This document shows positions 1-7,434 of a stretch of DNA of 40,935 nt, piece by piece. This stretch comes from a marine actinobacterium MedAcidi-G3 (GTDB lineage: Bacteria > Actinomycetota > Acidimicrobiia > Acidimicrobiales > Poriferisodalaceae), in contig JUEP01000017.1 of assembly GCA_000817105.1 (NCBI GenBank), forward strand, positions 1-40,935, written 5' to 3'. The notes below the pieces were generated by a model, which worked only from the letters and a program-made list of their open reading frames with translations, ran no database searches and was not told where the DNA came from. Within the stretch, counting starts at the first letter, position 1, and every line of letters begins with the position of its first letter. Made by a program: the position numbers and the translations under genes.

Positions 1-480
1 GTAATAGGTGACATCGGTTGTCGCAATGGATCGTTCTTTGTCGTGACCTAAACCGAGCCGGTCGAGTTGCCGTTGCATGTTGGCAATATTTTTTTCTGTG
101 TTGACTCTCGGGTGTTCGCCTGTCTGGCGCGCATGCTCTTCCGCCGGGAGCCCGAAGGCGTCGTACCCCATCGTGTGTAGGACGTCATACCCTCTCATTC
201 TTTTGTAACGAGCAAAAACATCAGTTCCGATGTAACCCAGCGGGTGTCCCACATGAAGACCAGCTCCCGAGGGATACGGGAACATGTCCATAACGAACAA
301 CTTTTGACGCTTACCCTCATCCGAGATTAGAGATTCATGCGCTGTTGGAAGATTCTCTACCTGATAAGTCTTTTCGCGTGCCCAGCGCTCCTGCCAATCA
401 GTCTCAATTTGCTCAGCTAGGGAAGCGTCGTATCTAAAAGCAGGATGCGAATCGTCTGACGTTGGAGGAGATGCGTTCAC
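1..480 (-). CDS. leuS: Leucyl-tRNA synthetase, N-terminal part (cut by the window edge)
   Basis: This is the first 160 codons of leucine-tRNA ligase, a cytosolic class I synthetase that charges tRNA-Leu; the rest lies beyond base 1. Read on the minus strand, the product opens [20 protein letters not shown] and soon reaches [15 protein letters not shown], the class I HIGH signature in the form typical of LeuS. It is followed by [21 protein letters not shown] and [10 protein letters not shown], also characteristic of LeuS. I placed the start at GTG 480. A second in-frame GTG at 498 is possible, and an in-frame stop lies at 511-513. Neither GTG has a convincing Shine-Dalgarno sequence, so the exact start is unsure although the identity is not. 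It is divergent from mutA. Confidence 0.95.
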   Translation of the reverse strand, partial: MNASPPTSDDSHPAFRYDASLAEQIETDWQERWAREKTYQVENLPTAHESLISDEGKRQKLFVMDMFPYPSGAGLHVGHPLGYIGTDVFARYKRMRGYDVLHTMGYDAFGLPAEEHARQTGEHPRVNTEKNIANMQRQLDRLGLGHDKERSIATTDVTYY

Positions 481-498
481 GAAGTTTAAGGATGCCAC

Positions 499-542
499 GT
501 ACAGGGGCCACTAAGACAAATAGAAGCAATGGATTGCTGTAC
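499..542. promoter_or_regulatory. Nested inverted repeats between leuS and mutA
   Basis: The short divergent spacer between leuS and mutA holds two perfect dyads. AGCAAT-GG-ATTGCT spans 525-538. GTACAG (499-504) pairs with CTGTAC (537-542) and encloses it. The position between divergent genes and just upstream of the predicted mutA promoter would suit an operator. I do not recognise the motif as the site of a known regulator. Confidence 0.4.
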
Positions 543-569
543 ATCTAGTTATCAACCCATCCAGTCGAA

Positions 570-575
570 TAACCT
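570..575 (+). promoter_or_regulatory. Predicted -10 box (TAACCT) for a leaderless mutA transcript
   Basis: TAACCT sits six bases before the mutA ATG and no Shine-Dalgarno sequence is present. That spacing fits the actinobacterial TANNNT promoter with transcription starting at or next to the start codon. The identical hexamer precedes meaB at 5271-5276. No clear -35 element is visible. Inference from pattern only. Confidence 0.45.
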
Positions 576-581
576 TGACCT

Positions 582-2423
582 ATGACCCGCGACGACTCTG
601 ACCCGAACCTTGACGATCGCGACTACGAATCTTGGCAAGCGGCAGCCACCGCTGCTCTCAAGGGCAAAAATCTGGCTGACCTCACCACTCTGACGTTCGA
701 AGGAATAGAAAGAATCCCTCTTTACACGAAGCAGCACAACGGAACGATACGGAATGGGGATGACTTCCCCGGAGGGACCGCATTTGCCAGAGGCAGCAGT
801 GCTTCGGGGAATTTGCTGGGCTGGGAGATTCGTCAAAGCCACTTCGCCATGCGCGAAGACGTTAACGAACATATTCTGTCGGACTTGGAGAACGGCGCAA
901 CCGCCATAACTTTAAAAGGATCTGTTGCTGAAGCAGCTCACATTAGATCCATACTCGAAGGTGTATATGTCGAGCTAGCGCCGATTCATTTGAGCTCAGG
1001 AAGCACCTGGGAACTAGCTGCGGCCCTCTTAAGCGTTTGCGAAGATCAATCCTCTGACATAGAGCTTCTTCGCAATCACCTAGGACTTGACCCGGTCGGT
1101 CGACTAGCTCGAACTGGGCGGTCTGTTTCGCCTCTCGATCGAGAGATAAAGCAATGTGCCGACATGGCAAAAGATGTTGCTTCAAGGTTCCCGAACGTAA
1201 TTCCGATCGCAATAGACGGGTCCGTTTGGGCAAATGGAGGTGCATCAGACAGCCAGGAGCTCGGGGCCATATTGTCAGCAGGGGTTCTTTGGATTCGTGC
1301 CCTTCTGGAAGCAGGGTTCAGCATTAATGATGTTGCAAAGAAACTTGAAATCACGCTGACAGTTGGACCAGACCAGTTTATGAATACCGCCAAAATTCGG
1401 GCCGCTCGGGTTTGTTGGGCCCGAATTATGTCAGCGTGTGGCGCATCCCCCTCTAAGAGTTCCGTCGCTATCCATGCAGAAACAGCGAAAGCGATGATGA
1501 CCAAAACCGATTCTTGGGTGAATATGCTCCGTGCAACTACGGCATGTTTTGCAGCCGCGGTTGGAGGCGCTGACGCTATAACTGTTACCCCCTTTGACGA
1601 TGCTGTTGGCCTTTCCAACGAAATGGGGATTCGACTCGCACGCAACACACAACTCATCCTCCAAGAAGAAACAAAATTATCTTCAGTGATCGATCCTGCA
1701 GGAGGAAGCTGGTACGTCGAAGAGCTGACTGACCAAGTAGCCAGTTCAGCGTGGGAGGTCTTCCAAGACTTGGAGCGTCAAGGCGGGCTTGCTAATGCCT
1801 TACTATCCGGGCGATGGCAAGAGGCTTTGGCAAAAACCCGTTCCGCTCGAAATGAGGCCGTGGCTCACAGGTCGATGCCCTTAACTGGTACTAGCGAGTT
1901 TCCTAACCTCGATGAACAGCAGTTAGAGCGCGAACCAATACCCCAGAACCTTGAGGTACTGGAAGGCGAGCAACGGTGCGAACCGCTCCCACTATCTCGA
2001 TGGTCCACTCCTTTTGAAGAAATGCGTGAAACTCTGGTTACTTCAGCCAAAGAGCCCGTCTTGTTTCTAGCCAACCTTGGCGTTATCTCTCAACACACGG
2101 CTAGATCCACATTCGCCATGAACTTGTTTGAGGCCGGAGGAATTCGCACCCTCAACAACGACGGATTCACAAGTACCGATGATTGTGTTGAAGCTTTTAT
2201 CTCCAGCAAGACGCGTATCGCCTGCATCTGTTCATCGGACAGTGTCTATTCGGAATCTGCGTCCCGAACAGCACGAGAACTCCGCGCCGCTGGAGCAGAT
2301 CTCATCTATTTAGCCGGGAAGCCGGATGTGTTAGTCGAAGCTGTTTCTGATATCGACGGCTTCATTTATCTCGGTTGCGATGTCTTGGAAGCCCTTTTAC
2401 CCGTCCATAAACTCCTTAACTAA
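582..2423 (+). CDS. mutA: Methylmalonyl-CoA mutase, small (beta) subunit
   Basis: This 613-residue protein is the non-catalytic partner of the adenosylcobalamin-dependent mutase that interconverts methylmalonyl-CoA and succinyl-CoA in propionate and odd-chain metabolism. The TIM-barrel half shows family segments such as RQSHFAMREDVNEHILSDLE, HLSSGSTWELAAAL and RLARNTQLILQEE, close counterparts of segments in the downstream large subunit. The C-terminal flavodoxin-like domain (about 490-613) lacks the DxHxxG cobalamin motif, as expected of small subunits. The length is normal. It lies 12 bp before mutB, so the two are surely co-transcribed. The ATG at 582 has no Shine-Dalgarno sequence but is preceded by TAACCT, suggesting a leaderless mRNA. 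Confidence 0.93.
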   Translation: MTRDDSDPNLDDRDYESWQAAATAALKGKNLADLTTLTFEGIERIPLYTKQHNGTIRNGDDFPGGTAFARGSSASGNLLGWEIRQSHFAMREDVNEHILSDLENGATAITLKGSVAEAAHIRSILEGVYVELAPIHLSSGSTWELAAALLSVCEDQSSDIELLRNHLGLDPVGRLARTGRSVSPLDREIKQCADMAKDVASRFPNVIPIAIDGSVWANGGASDSQELGAILSAGVLWIRALLEAGFSINDVAKKLEITLTVGPDQFMNTAKIRAARVCWARIMSACGASPSKSSVAIHAETAKAMMTKTDSWVNMLRATTACFAAAVGGADAITVTPFDDAVGLSNEMGIRLARNTQLILQEETKLSSVIDPAGGSWYVEELTDQVASSAWEVFQDLERQGGLANALLSGRWQEALAKTRSARNEAVAHRSMPLTGTSEFPNLDEQQLEREPIPQNLEVLEGEQRCEPLPLSRWSTPFEEMRETLVTSAKEPVLFLANLGVISQHTARSTFAMNLFEAGGIRTLNNDGFTSTDDCVEAFISSKTRIACICSSDSVYSESASRTARELRAAGADLIYLAGKPDVLVEAVSDIDGFIYLGCDVLEALLPVHKLLN

Positions 2424-2435
2424 GTAAGTCAGACT

Positions 2436-4616
2436 ATGAGCCAAGTACCAGACTTTTCGACGATTGACCTAAGACTAGGCGACAACACCTCTTCTCAGAG
2501 AACTGACTGGGAGCAGGAGTTCCTTACTCAGACTGGCCAGCCTTCTGAAGCCTTTACATCAGACACACCTGAGGGCATCGAGATCAAATGCCTTTATACC
2601 CCCACAGACCTCAACGGTGATATGGGGCATCTAGATAGTTTTCCTGGATTCGCGCCCTTCTTACGCGGGCCTTACCCAACCATGTACACAAATCAGCCTT
2701 GGACAGTCAGACAGTACGCAGGGTTTTCGACGGCCGAAGACTCCAATGCTTTCTACCGAAGGAACCTCGCAGCTGGGCAAAAGGGCCTCTCTGTGGCCTT
2801 TGACCTTGCCACCCATCGGGGATACGACAGCGACCACGAAAGAGTTAGCGGCGACGTAGGTATGGCAGGCGTAGCAATCGATTCGATCTACGACATGCGA
2901 ACCCTCTTCGCTGGCATTCCTCTAGACCAAATGAGTGTTTCCATGACGATGAACGGAGCGGTTCTTCCGATACTCGCTCTTTATGTCGTGGCTGCCGAAG
3001 AGCAAGGAGTAGCCCCAGAAAAGCTTGCGGGCACCATACAGAACGACATCCTTAAAGAGTTCATGGTTCGCAACACCTACATATACCCGCCACAACCTTC
3101 AATGCGGATTATCGGCGACATCTTCGAATTTACCAGCCAAAATATGCCCAAATTTAATTCGATCTCTATCTCGGGCTACCACATGCAAGAAGCCGGTGCG
3201 ACAGCTGACTTGGAGTTGGCTTACACACTCGCCGATGGGCTTGAGTATCTCAGAACCGGAGAAAGCGCGGGGCTAAAGATCGACGAGTTTGCCCCGAGAT
3301 TGAGTTTCTTCTGGGCAGTCGGCATGAATTTCTTTATGGAAGTCGCCAAGCTTCGAGCGGCGCGACTTATCTGGGCCGAGCTCGTTGATGGTTTCAACCC
3401 CGGTAACCCAAAGTCAAAATCTCTGCGGACCCACACCCAAACGTCGGGCTGGAGCCTTACTGCTCAAGATGTCTACAACAACGTGGTGCGAACTTGCGTT
3501 GAGGCTATGGCAGCGACACAAGGTCACACCCAGAGCCTCCACACAAACGCTTTCGATGAGGCGCTGGCACTTCCAACTGACTTCAGCGCCCGCATAGCAC
3601 GCAACACGCAGTTATTTCTCCAACAAGAATCAGGGACAACCAATGTGATCGATCCCTGGGGCGGAAGCTATTTCGTTGAGAAACTCACTCGGGATCTGGC
3701 CGATAAAGCCCTCAGCCACATCCGAGAGGTTGAAGACATGGGAGGCATGGCCGCAGCTATCGAGGCTGGAATTCCAAAGATGAGGATCGAAGAAGCGGCA
3801 GCTCGAACTCAAGCTCGCATCGACTCCGGCAGACAGGTTGTGGTGGGAGTCAATAAGTACCGCATGGCTACAGAAGACGCAGTGGAGGTTCTGCGGATAG
3901 ACAACGTTGAGGTGAAGGCATCTCAAATAAGCAAACTCAATCAACTGAAAGCTGAACGGGACTCTAATCAAGTAGAAAAATCGCTTGCAGCTTTGACTAA
4001 AGCAGCAGACACTGGTGAAGGAAATCTCTTGGCCTTAGCCATCGAAGCAGGGCGAGCTAAAGCAACTGTAGGAGAAATTAGCCTTGCTCTCGAAGTTGTC
4101 TATGGCCGCCACAAAGCGGAAATAAGGTCGATTAGCGGGGTGTACGGCAGCGAAGTGGGGAACGAAACAGAGTCAGTTATCGCTACAAGACACTTGGTGG
4201 ATACCTTCGCTGAGCGCGAGGGGAGGCGACCGAGAATTCTTATCGCCAAAATGGGGCAAGATGGCCACGACAGAGGCCAGAAAGTCATAGCGACTGCTTT
4301 TGCCGATTTGGGGTTCGACGTCGACATAGGACCTCTTTTCTCGACTCCAGCTGAGGCAGCAAGGCAAGCAGTGGAAAACGATGTTCATATCGTTGGCGCT
4401 TCTTCGCTCGCTGCGGGTCACCTGACTCTCATTCCTGAACTTCGAGAAGCATTAGCAACAGAAGGCCGTGACGACATCATGATCGTTGTGGGAGGGGTAG
4501 TCCCACCTCAAGACTTTGAAGCGCTCAAGCAGGCTGGCGCTGCTGCAATTTTTCCTCCAGGAACAGTAATAGCCGAAGCCGCTCAGGAACTACTGGAAAA
4601 ATTGTCTACGAATTAG
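2436..4616 (+). CDS. mutB: Methylmalonyl-CoA mutase, large (alpha, catalytic) subunit
   Basis: This 726-residue catalytic subunit binds adenosylcobalamin and isomerises (R)-methylmalonyl-CoA to succinyl-CoA. The substrate barrel carries the family block RPYAGFST-like [20 protein letters not shown], the stretch [20 protein letters not shown] and [12 protein letters not shown]. The C-terminal domain (about 595-726) has the cobalamin-binding DxHxxG motif, here D609-G-H611-D-R-G614 in [18 protein letters not shown], followed by GASSLAAGH. Full family length. The stop codon overlaps the stop of the opposing gene at 4613-4615, so the two genes converge with no spacer. Together with mutA and meaB it forms a complete mutase-plus-chaperone set. 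A methylmalonyl-CoA epimerase is not in the window. Confidence 0.96.
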   Translation: MSQVPDFSTIDLRLGDNTSSQRTDWEQEFLTQTGQPSEAFTSDTPEGIEIKCLYTPTDLNGDMGHLDSFPGFAPFLRGPYPTMYTNQPWTVRQYAGFSTAEDSNAFYRRNLAAGQKGLSVAFDLATHRGYDSDHERVSGDVGMAGVAIDSIYDMRTLFAGIPLDQMSVSMTMNGAVLPILALYVVAAEEQGVAPEKLAGTIQNDILKEFMVRNTYIYPPQPSMRIIGDIFEFTSQNMPKFNSISISGYHMQEAGATADLELAYTLADGLEYLRTGESAGLKIDEFAPRLSFFWAVGMNFFMEVAKLRAARLIWAELVDGFNPGNPKSKSLRTHTQTSGWSLTAQDVYNNVVRTCVEAMAATQGHTQSLHTNAFDEALALPTDFSARIARNTQLFLQQESGTTNVIDPWGGSYFVEKLTRDLADKALSHIREVEDMGGMAAAIEAGIPKMRIEEAAARTQARIDSGRQVVVGVNKYRMATEDAVEVLRIDNVEVKASQISKLNQLKAERDSNQVEKSLAALTKAADTGEGNLLALAIEAGRAKATVGEISLALEVVYGRHKAEIRSISGVYGSEVGNETESVIATRHLVDTFAEREGRRPRILIAKMGQDGHDRGQKVIATAFADLGFDVDIGPLFSTPAEAARQAVENDVHIVGASSLAAGHLTLIPELREALATEGRDDIMIVVGGVVPPQDFEALKQAGAAAIFPPGTVIAEAAQELLEKLSTN

Positions 4617-5164
4617 CGTTTTCGGCGAGCGTGTTTGACTTTCTTTTTAGCGCGATTAGCCCGATACACAGCGCTCGAAGCAGCTTTGGTTGTGCCTCGG
4701 CCCAACGTGGAATCCGCTTCCTCTAGCTTTGCCTGAAAGCGTTTATGGACCCAGAGTTTTTCGCCCGCTATCTCGATCTGGGACCAGAATTGGCCACGAA
4801 CTTCAAACTTAGAGGTACGAGGCACACGATGGAGAAGTTCAATAGGCTTCGCTGGTCGCCAGCCACGGGCCTTTAACAACAAAATGTCATCGGAGGTTAT
4901 CGCGATAACTCGATAGCGAGCTGTGGTCAACACAGCAACGACGGCAAACACAACGGTACTGATGGTCACACCCATAATCCACGAATTGGGATCCAAGACC
5001 AAAATCGCTGCAAGAATAAACACGGCGAAAAAAAGCATCGTAAATGGGTGCAGTCCTCCTTGGGCCGGAAGAATCCACTTCACCTTTTCGTGTGCCTCCA
5101 GAAATTTCTCTACTGGATGAGGGCGACTCCCCTTTTTTTCTACTATTCGTTTTGCTAGGCCCAT
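4613..5164 (-). CDS. Small membrane protein with a PH-like (bacterial PH) domain, function unknown
   Basis: I do not recognise a named gene. The 183-residue product has a short basic N-terminus, two hydrophobic membrane segments (about 38-58 and 61-83), then a beta-rich stretch ([46 protein letters not shown]) resembling bacterial PH-like domains of membrane proteins. The last 30 residues are strongly basic ([16 protein letters not shown]) and probably cytoplasmic. An AGGAG sequence lies three bases before the ATG, and a TAACTT box at 5194-5199 could be its -10. It lies antisense between mutB and meaB and its stop overlaps that of mutB. A role linked to the mutase is not implied by its orientation. 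Confidence 0.75.
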   Translation of the reverse strand: MGLAKRIVEKKGSRPHPVEKFLEAHEKVKWILPAQGGLHPFTMLFFAVFILAAILVLDPNSWIMGVTISTVVFAVVAVLTTARYRVIAITSDDILLLKARGWRPAKPIELLHRVPRTSKFEVRGQFWSQIEIAGEKLWVHKRFQAKLEEADSTLGRGTTKAASSAVYRANRAKKKVKHARRKR

Positions 5165-5195
5165 AAGCTCCTGCTCCGCATCTGACCTACATCAA

Positions 5196-5233
5196 GTTAC
5201 TTACGAGCCAGGCACTAGACAGAGTTAAGTAAC
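5196..5233. promoter_or_regulatory. 8-bp inverted repeat in the PH-protein/meaB divergent promoter region
   Basis: GTTACTTA (5196-5203) and TAAGTAAC (5226-5233) form a perfect 8-bp dyad with a 22-bp spacer. The left arm overlaps the TAACTT candidate -10 of the minus-strand gene at 5194-5199. It could be an operator acting on either divergent gene. No known regulator recognised. Confidence 0.4.
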
Positions 5234-5270
5234 AAATAAATGAGCTAGGAGTCAGGCTAGTAACGGGCTG

Positions 5271-5276
5271 TAACCT
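5271..5276 (+). promoter_or_regulatory. Predicted -10 box (TAACCT) for a leaderless meaB transcript
   Basis: TAACCT ends seven bases before the meaB ATG, with no Shine-Dalgarno sequence in between. It is the same hexamer found before mutA, which would give both genes similar leaderless mRNAs and supports the ATG at 5284 as the start. Confidence 0.45.
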
Positions 5277-5283
5277 CATAGCG

Positions 5284-6270
5284 ATGGATCCCATGCCTTC
5301 AGTCCAAGAGCTCGCCAAAGGGGTGAGGTCAACCGACCGTGCATCGCTAGGCCGAGCTATAACGCTAATTGAAAGCAACTTGCCCGACCACAGGCAGCGA
5401 GCCCAAGAATTACTATCAGAACTGCTTCCCGCTTCTGGTTCTGCTCACAGAGTAGGAATCACTGGCGTACCTGGAGTCGGCAAAAGTACTTTTATCGAAA
5501 CCCTCGGCACGAGGCTGACGAGCATGGGTCACAAAGTGGCAGTCTTAACCGTGGATCCCACATCGTCTAAAACCGGTGGATCAATTCTGGGTGATAAGAC
5601 TCGGATGGCTTCTCTAGCAAATCACCAATCAGCGTTTGTTCGCCCGTCGCCTACATCGGGTGAACTTGGCGGGGTCAATCGAATGACCCGAGAAACCATG
5701 CTCCTTTGCGAAGCAGCTGGATTCGACGTTGTTTTGGTCGAAACCGTCGGAGTTGGCCAAAGCGAAACGGTGGTAGCTGACATGGTTGATTTCTTCCTGG
5801 TGCTTATGCTTCCCGGAGCAGGCGACGAGCTGCAAGGCATCAAAAAAGGAATCTTGGAGCTGGCAGACATGATTGCCGTCAATAAGGCGGACGGAGACAA
5901 CGTTCAGCCCGCCGCTGCAGCAGCACGAGAGTATGAAATCGCCCTGCACCTCACTGCTCCTAGTTCTCCTCTCTGGAGTCCTCCAGTCCTCACCTGCGCT
6001 GGTTTAACGGGTGCAGGAGTTGATGAGTTATGGATTCAGGTTCAAGAGCACCGGAGGCTTCTGGGTGACGCTGGTGAGCTTGAACGTCGACGGGAAGAGC
6101 AAACTGTTCGATGGATGTGGTCGATGCTGGATGACCGTCTTGTTGACGGGCTTCGGAACCACTCTCGGGTAAAGAGTCTTCTACCCGAGATGGAATTACG
6201 GGTTAGATCGGGACAGACCACACCAGTTTCAGCGGTCGACATCCTAATAGATGCCTTTCTGAACAGTTAG
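5284..6270 (+). CDS. meaB: MeaB/ArgK-type GTPase, chaperone of methylmalonyl-CoA mutase
   Basis: This 328-residue G3E-family GTPase protects methylmalonyl-CoA mutase from inactivation and gates cofactor loading. The Walker A loop is GVPGVGKST at residues 61-69. Further motifs are VLTVDPTSSKTGGSILGDKTRM, VETVGVGQSE and NKADG, all hallmarks of the MeaB/ArgK family. The helical N-terminus and the C-terminal dimerisation arm are present and the length is normal. The nearby mutA-mutB pair confirms the mutase role rather than the older arginine-transport kinase label. The start at 5284 is backed by the TAACCT box seven bases upstream. The 3' end converges on nrdB. Confidence 0.95.
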   Translation: MDPMPSVQELAKGVRSTDRASLGRAITLIESNLPDHRQRAQELLSELLPASGSAHRVGITGVPGVGKSTFIETLGTRLTSMGHKVAVLTVDPTSSKTGGSILGDKTRMASLANHQSAFVRPSPTSGELGGVNRMTRETMLLCEAAGFDVVLVETVGVGQSETVVADMVDFFLVLMLPGAGDELQGIKKGILELADMIAVNKADGDNVQPAAAAAREYEIALHLTAPSSPLWSPPVLTCAGLTGAGVDELWIQVQEHRRLLGDAGELERRREEQTVRWMWSMLDDRLVDGLRNHSRVKSLLPEMELRVRSGQTTPVSAVDILIDAFLNS

Positions 6271-6292
6271 CAGGTAAAGGAAAGGGGTTCGA

Positions 6293-7384
6293 TCAGAAGT
6301 CCTCGTCGAATGCCACGTCGCCTTCAACTCCATGCTGATAGGCCGCTACGGTCCTTTCGAAGAAGTTTGTGAGTTCTTGAACGTCTTGTAGTTCCATGAA
6401 GTCAAACGGGTTCTTGGAGCCGTAACGTTTTGGCAACCCAAGCTGCGCTAGACGTTGATCGGCTACAAACTCAAGATAAGTCCGGGTATCAGCTGCGGAC
6501 ATGCCCGCAACGCCTCCTGATAGTACGTCTTGAGCAAATTGACTTTCGACCTCAATCGCCTCCTCAAGCATTTCAACAATCCGGTTGGACAGGTCTTCAT
6601 CAAATAGTTCTGGCTCTTCTTCTTTGATGGTCTTGACGACTTCAAAAGCAAAGTTCATATGACACGACTCATCACGAAAGACCCAATTCGTTCCCGCCGC
6701 TAAACCATTCAACAAACCCTTGCTTCGCAAGAAGTAGACATACGCAAAGGCGGCGAAAAAGAACAGCCCTTCGATGCATGCAGCAAAGCAAATCAAGTTC
6801 AAGAGGAACCGCTTACGTTCTTCGGCCGTTTGCAACTCGGCGAGATCCTCCATGCTGCTCATCCACTTGAAACAGAAGTCAGCCTTACTTCGTATCGAAG
6901 GAATATTTTCTATCGCCGAGAATGCTTCTGCTCTTTCGTCATGGTCTGGGATATAGGTATCCAAGAGCGTCAGATAGAACTGCACGTGCAACGCCTCTTC
7001 GTACAACTGACGACTGAGGTACATCCGAGCTTCGGGACTATTGATGTGCTGATACAGATTCAGAACAAGGTTGTTAGAAACGATCGAATCCCCAGTCGCA
7101 AAAAAAGCGACAAGCCGGTTGATCAGATGTCGCTCGGCTGGCAGCAGCTTGCGGTCTAGGTCGACAACATCATCGGAGAAATCGATTTCTTCAACCGTCC
7201 ATGTGTTCTTTATCGCATCCTGATACATGTCATAGAAGACCGGGTACTTCATCGGTCGTAAAGTGAGGTTGAAACCGGGATCCAGAATTTTTCCAGGAGT
7301 TCCAAGGTCTTTCCCTTGACCCGGCAAGCGTTCTTCTTTGGTCTCGGGGGCAGCGAAATTGTTATCTGGTTCTATAAGGGCCAT
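6293..7384 (-). CDS. nrdB: Class I ribonucleotide reductase, small (radical-generating) subunit
   Basis: This 363-residue subunit houses the dimetal/tyrosyl radical that drives reduction of ribonucleotides to deoxyribonucleotides in NrdA. All expected metal ligands are visible: D99, E130 and H133 (YEEALHVQFY), E205 (ACIEGLFFF), E239 and H242 (FRDESCHMNF). The radical tyrosine is kept at Y137, four residues after H133 as in the canonical enzyme. This therefore looks like an ordinary tyrosyl-radical class I protein and not a Tyr-less variant. It lies 50 bp downstream of nrdA on the same strand, so the two form an operon. Whether the metal site holds Fe-Fe or Mn-Fe cannot be told from sequence. 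Confidence 0.95.
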   Translation of the reverse strand: MALIEPDNNFAAPETKEERLPGQGKDLGTPGKILDPGFNLTLRPMKYPVFYDMYQDAIKNTWTVEEIDFSDDVVDLDRKLLPAERHLINRLVAFFATGDSIVSNNLVLNLYQHINSPEARMYLSRQLYEEALHVQFYLTLLDTYIPDHDERAEAFSAIENIPSIRSKADFCFKWMSSMEDLAELQTAEERKRFLLNLICFAACIEGLFFFAAFAYVYFLRSKGLLNGLAAGTNWVFRDESCHMNFAFEVVKTIKEEEPELFDEDLSNRIVEMLEEAIEVESQFAQDVLSGGVAGMSAADTRTYLEFVADQRLAQLGLPKRYGSKNPFDFMELQDVQELTNFFERTVAAYQHGVEGDVAFDEDF

Positions 7385-7434
7385 TTGGTTTCATTTCTCG
7401 GCGTGGTGTTGACGCTATCCCTGAGACTGACCTA

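Noticed and set aside
1076-1657. Minus-strand open frame of 193 codons within mutA
   Set aside because: mutA is unambiguous on plus; the shadow frame lacks motifs.
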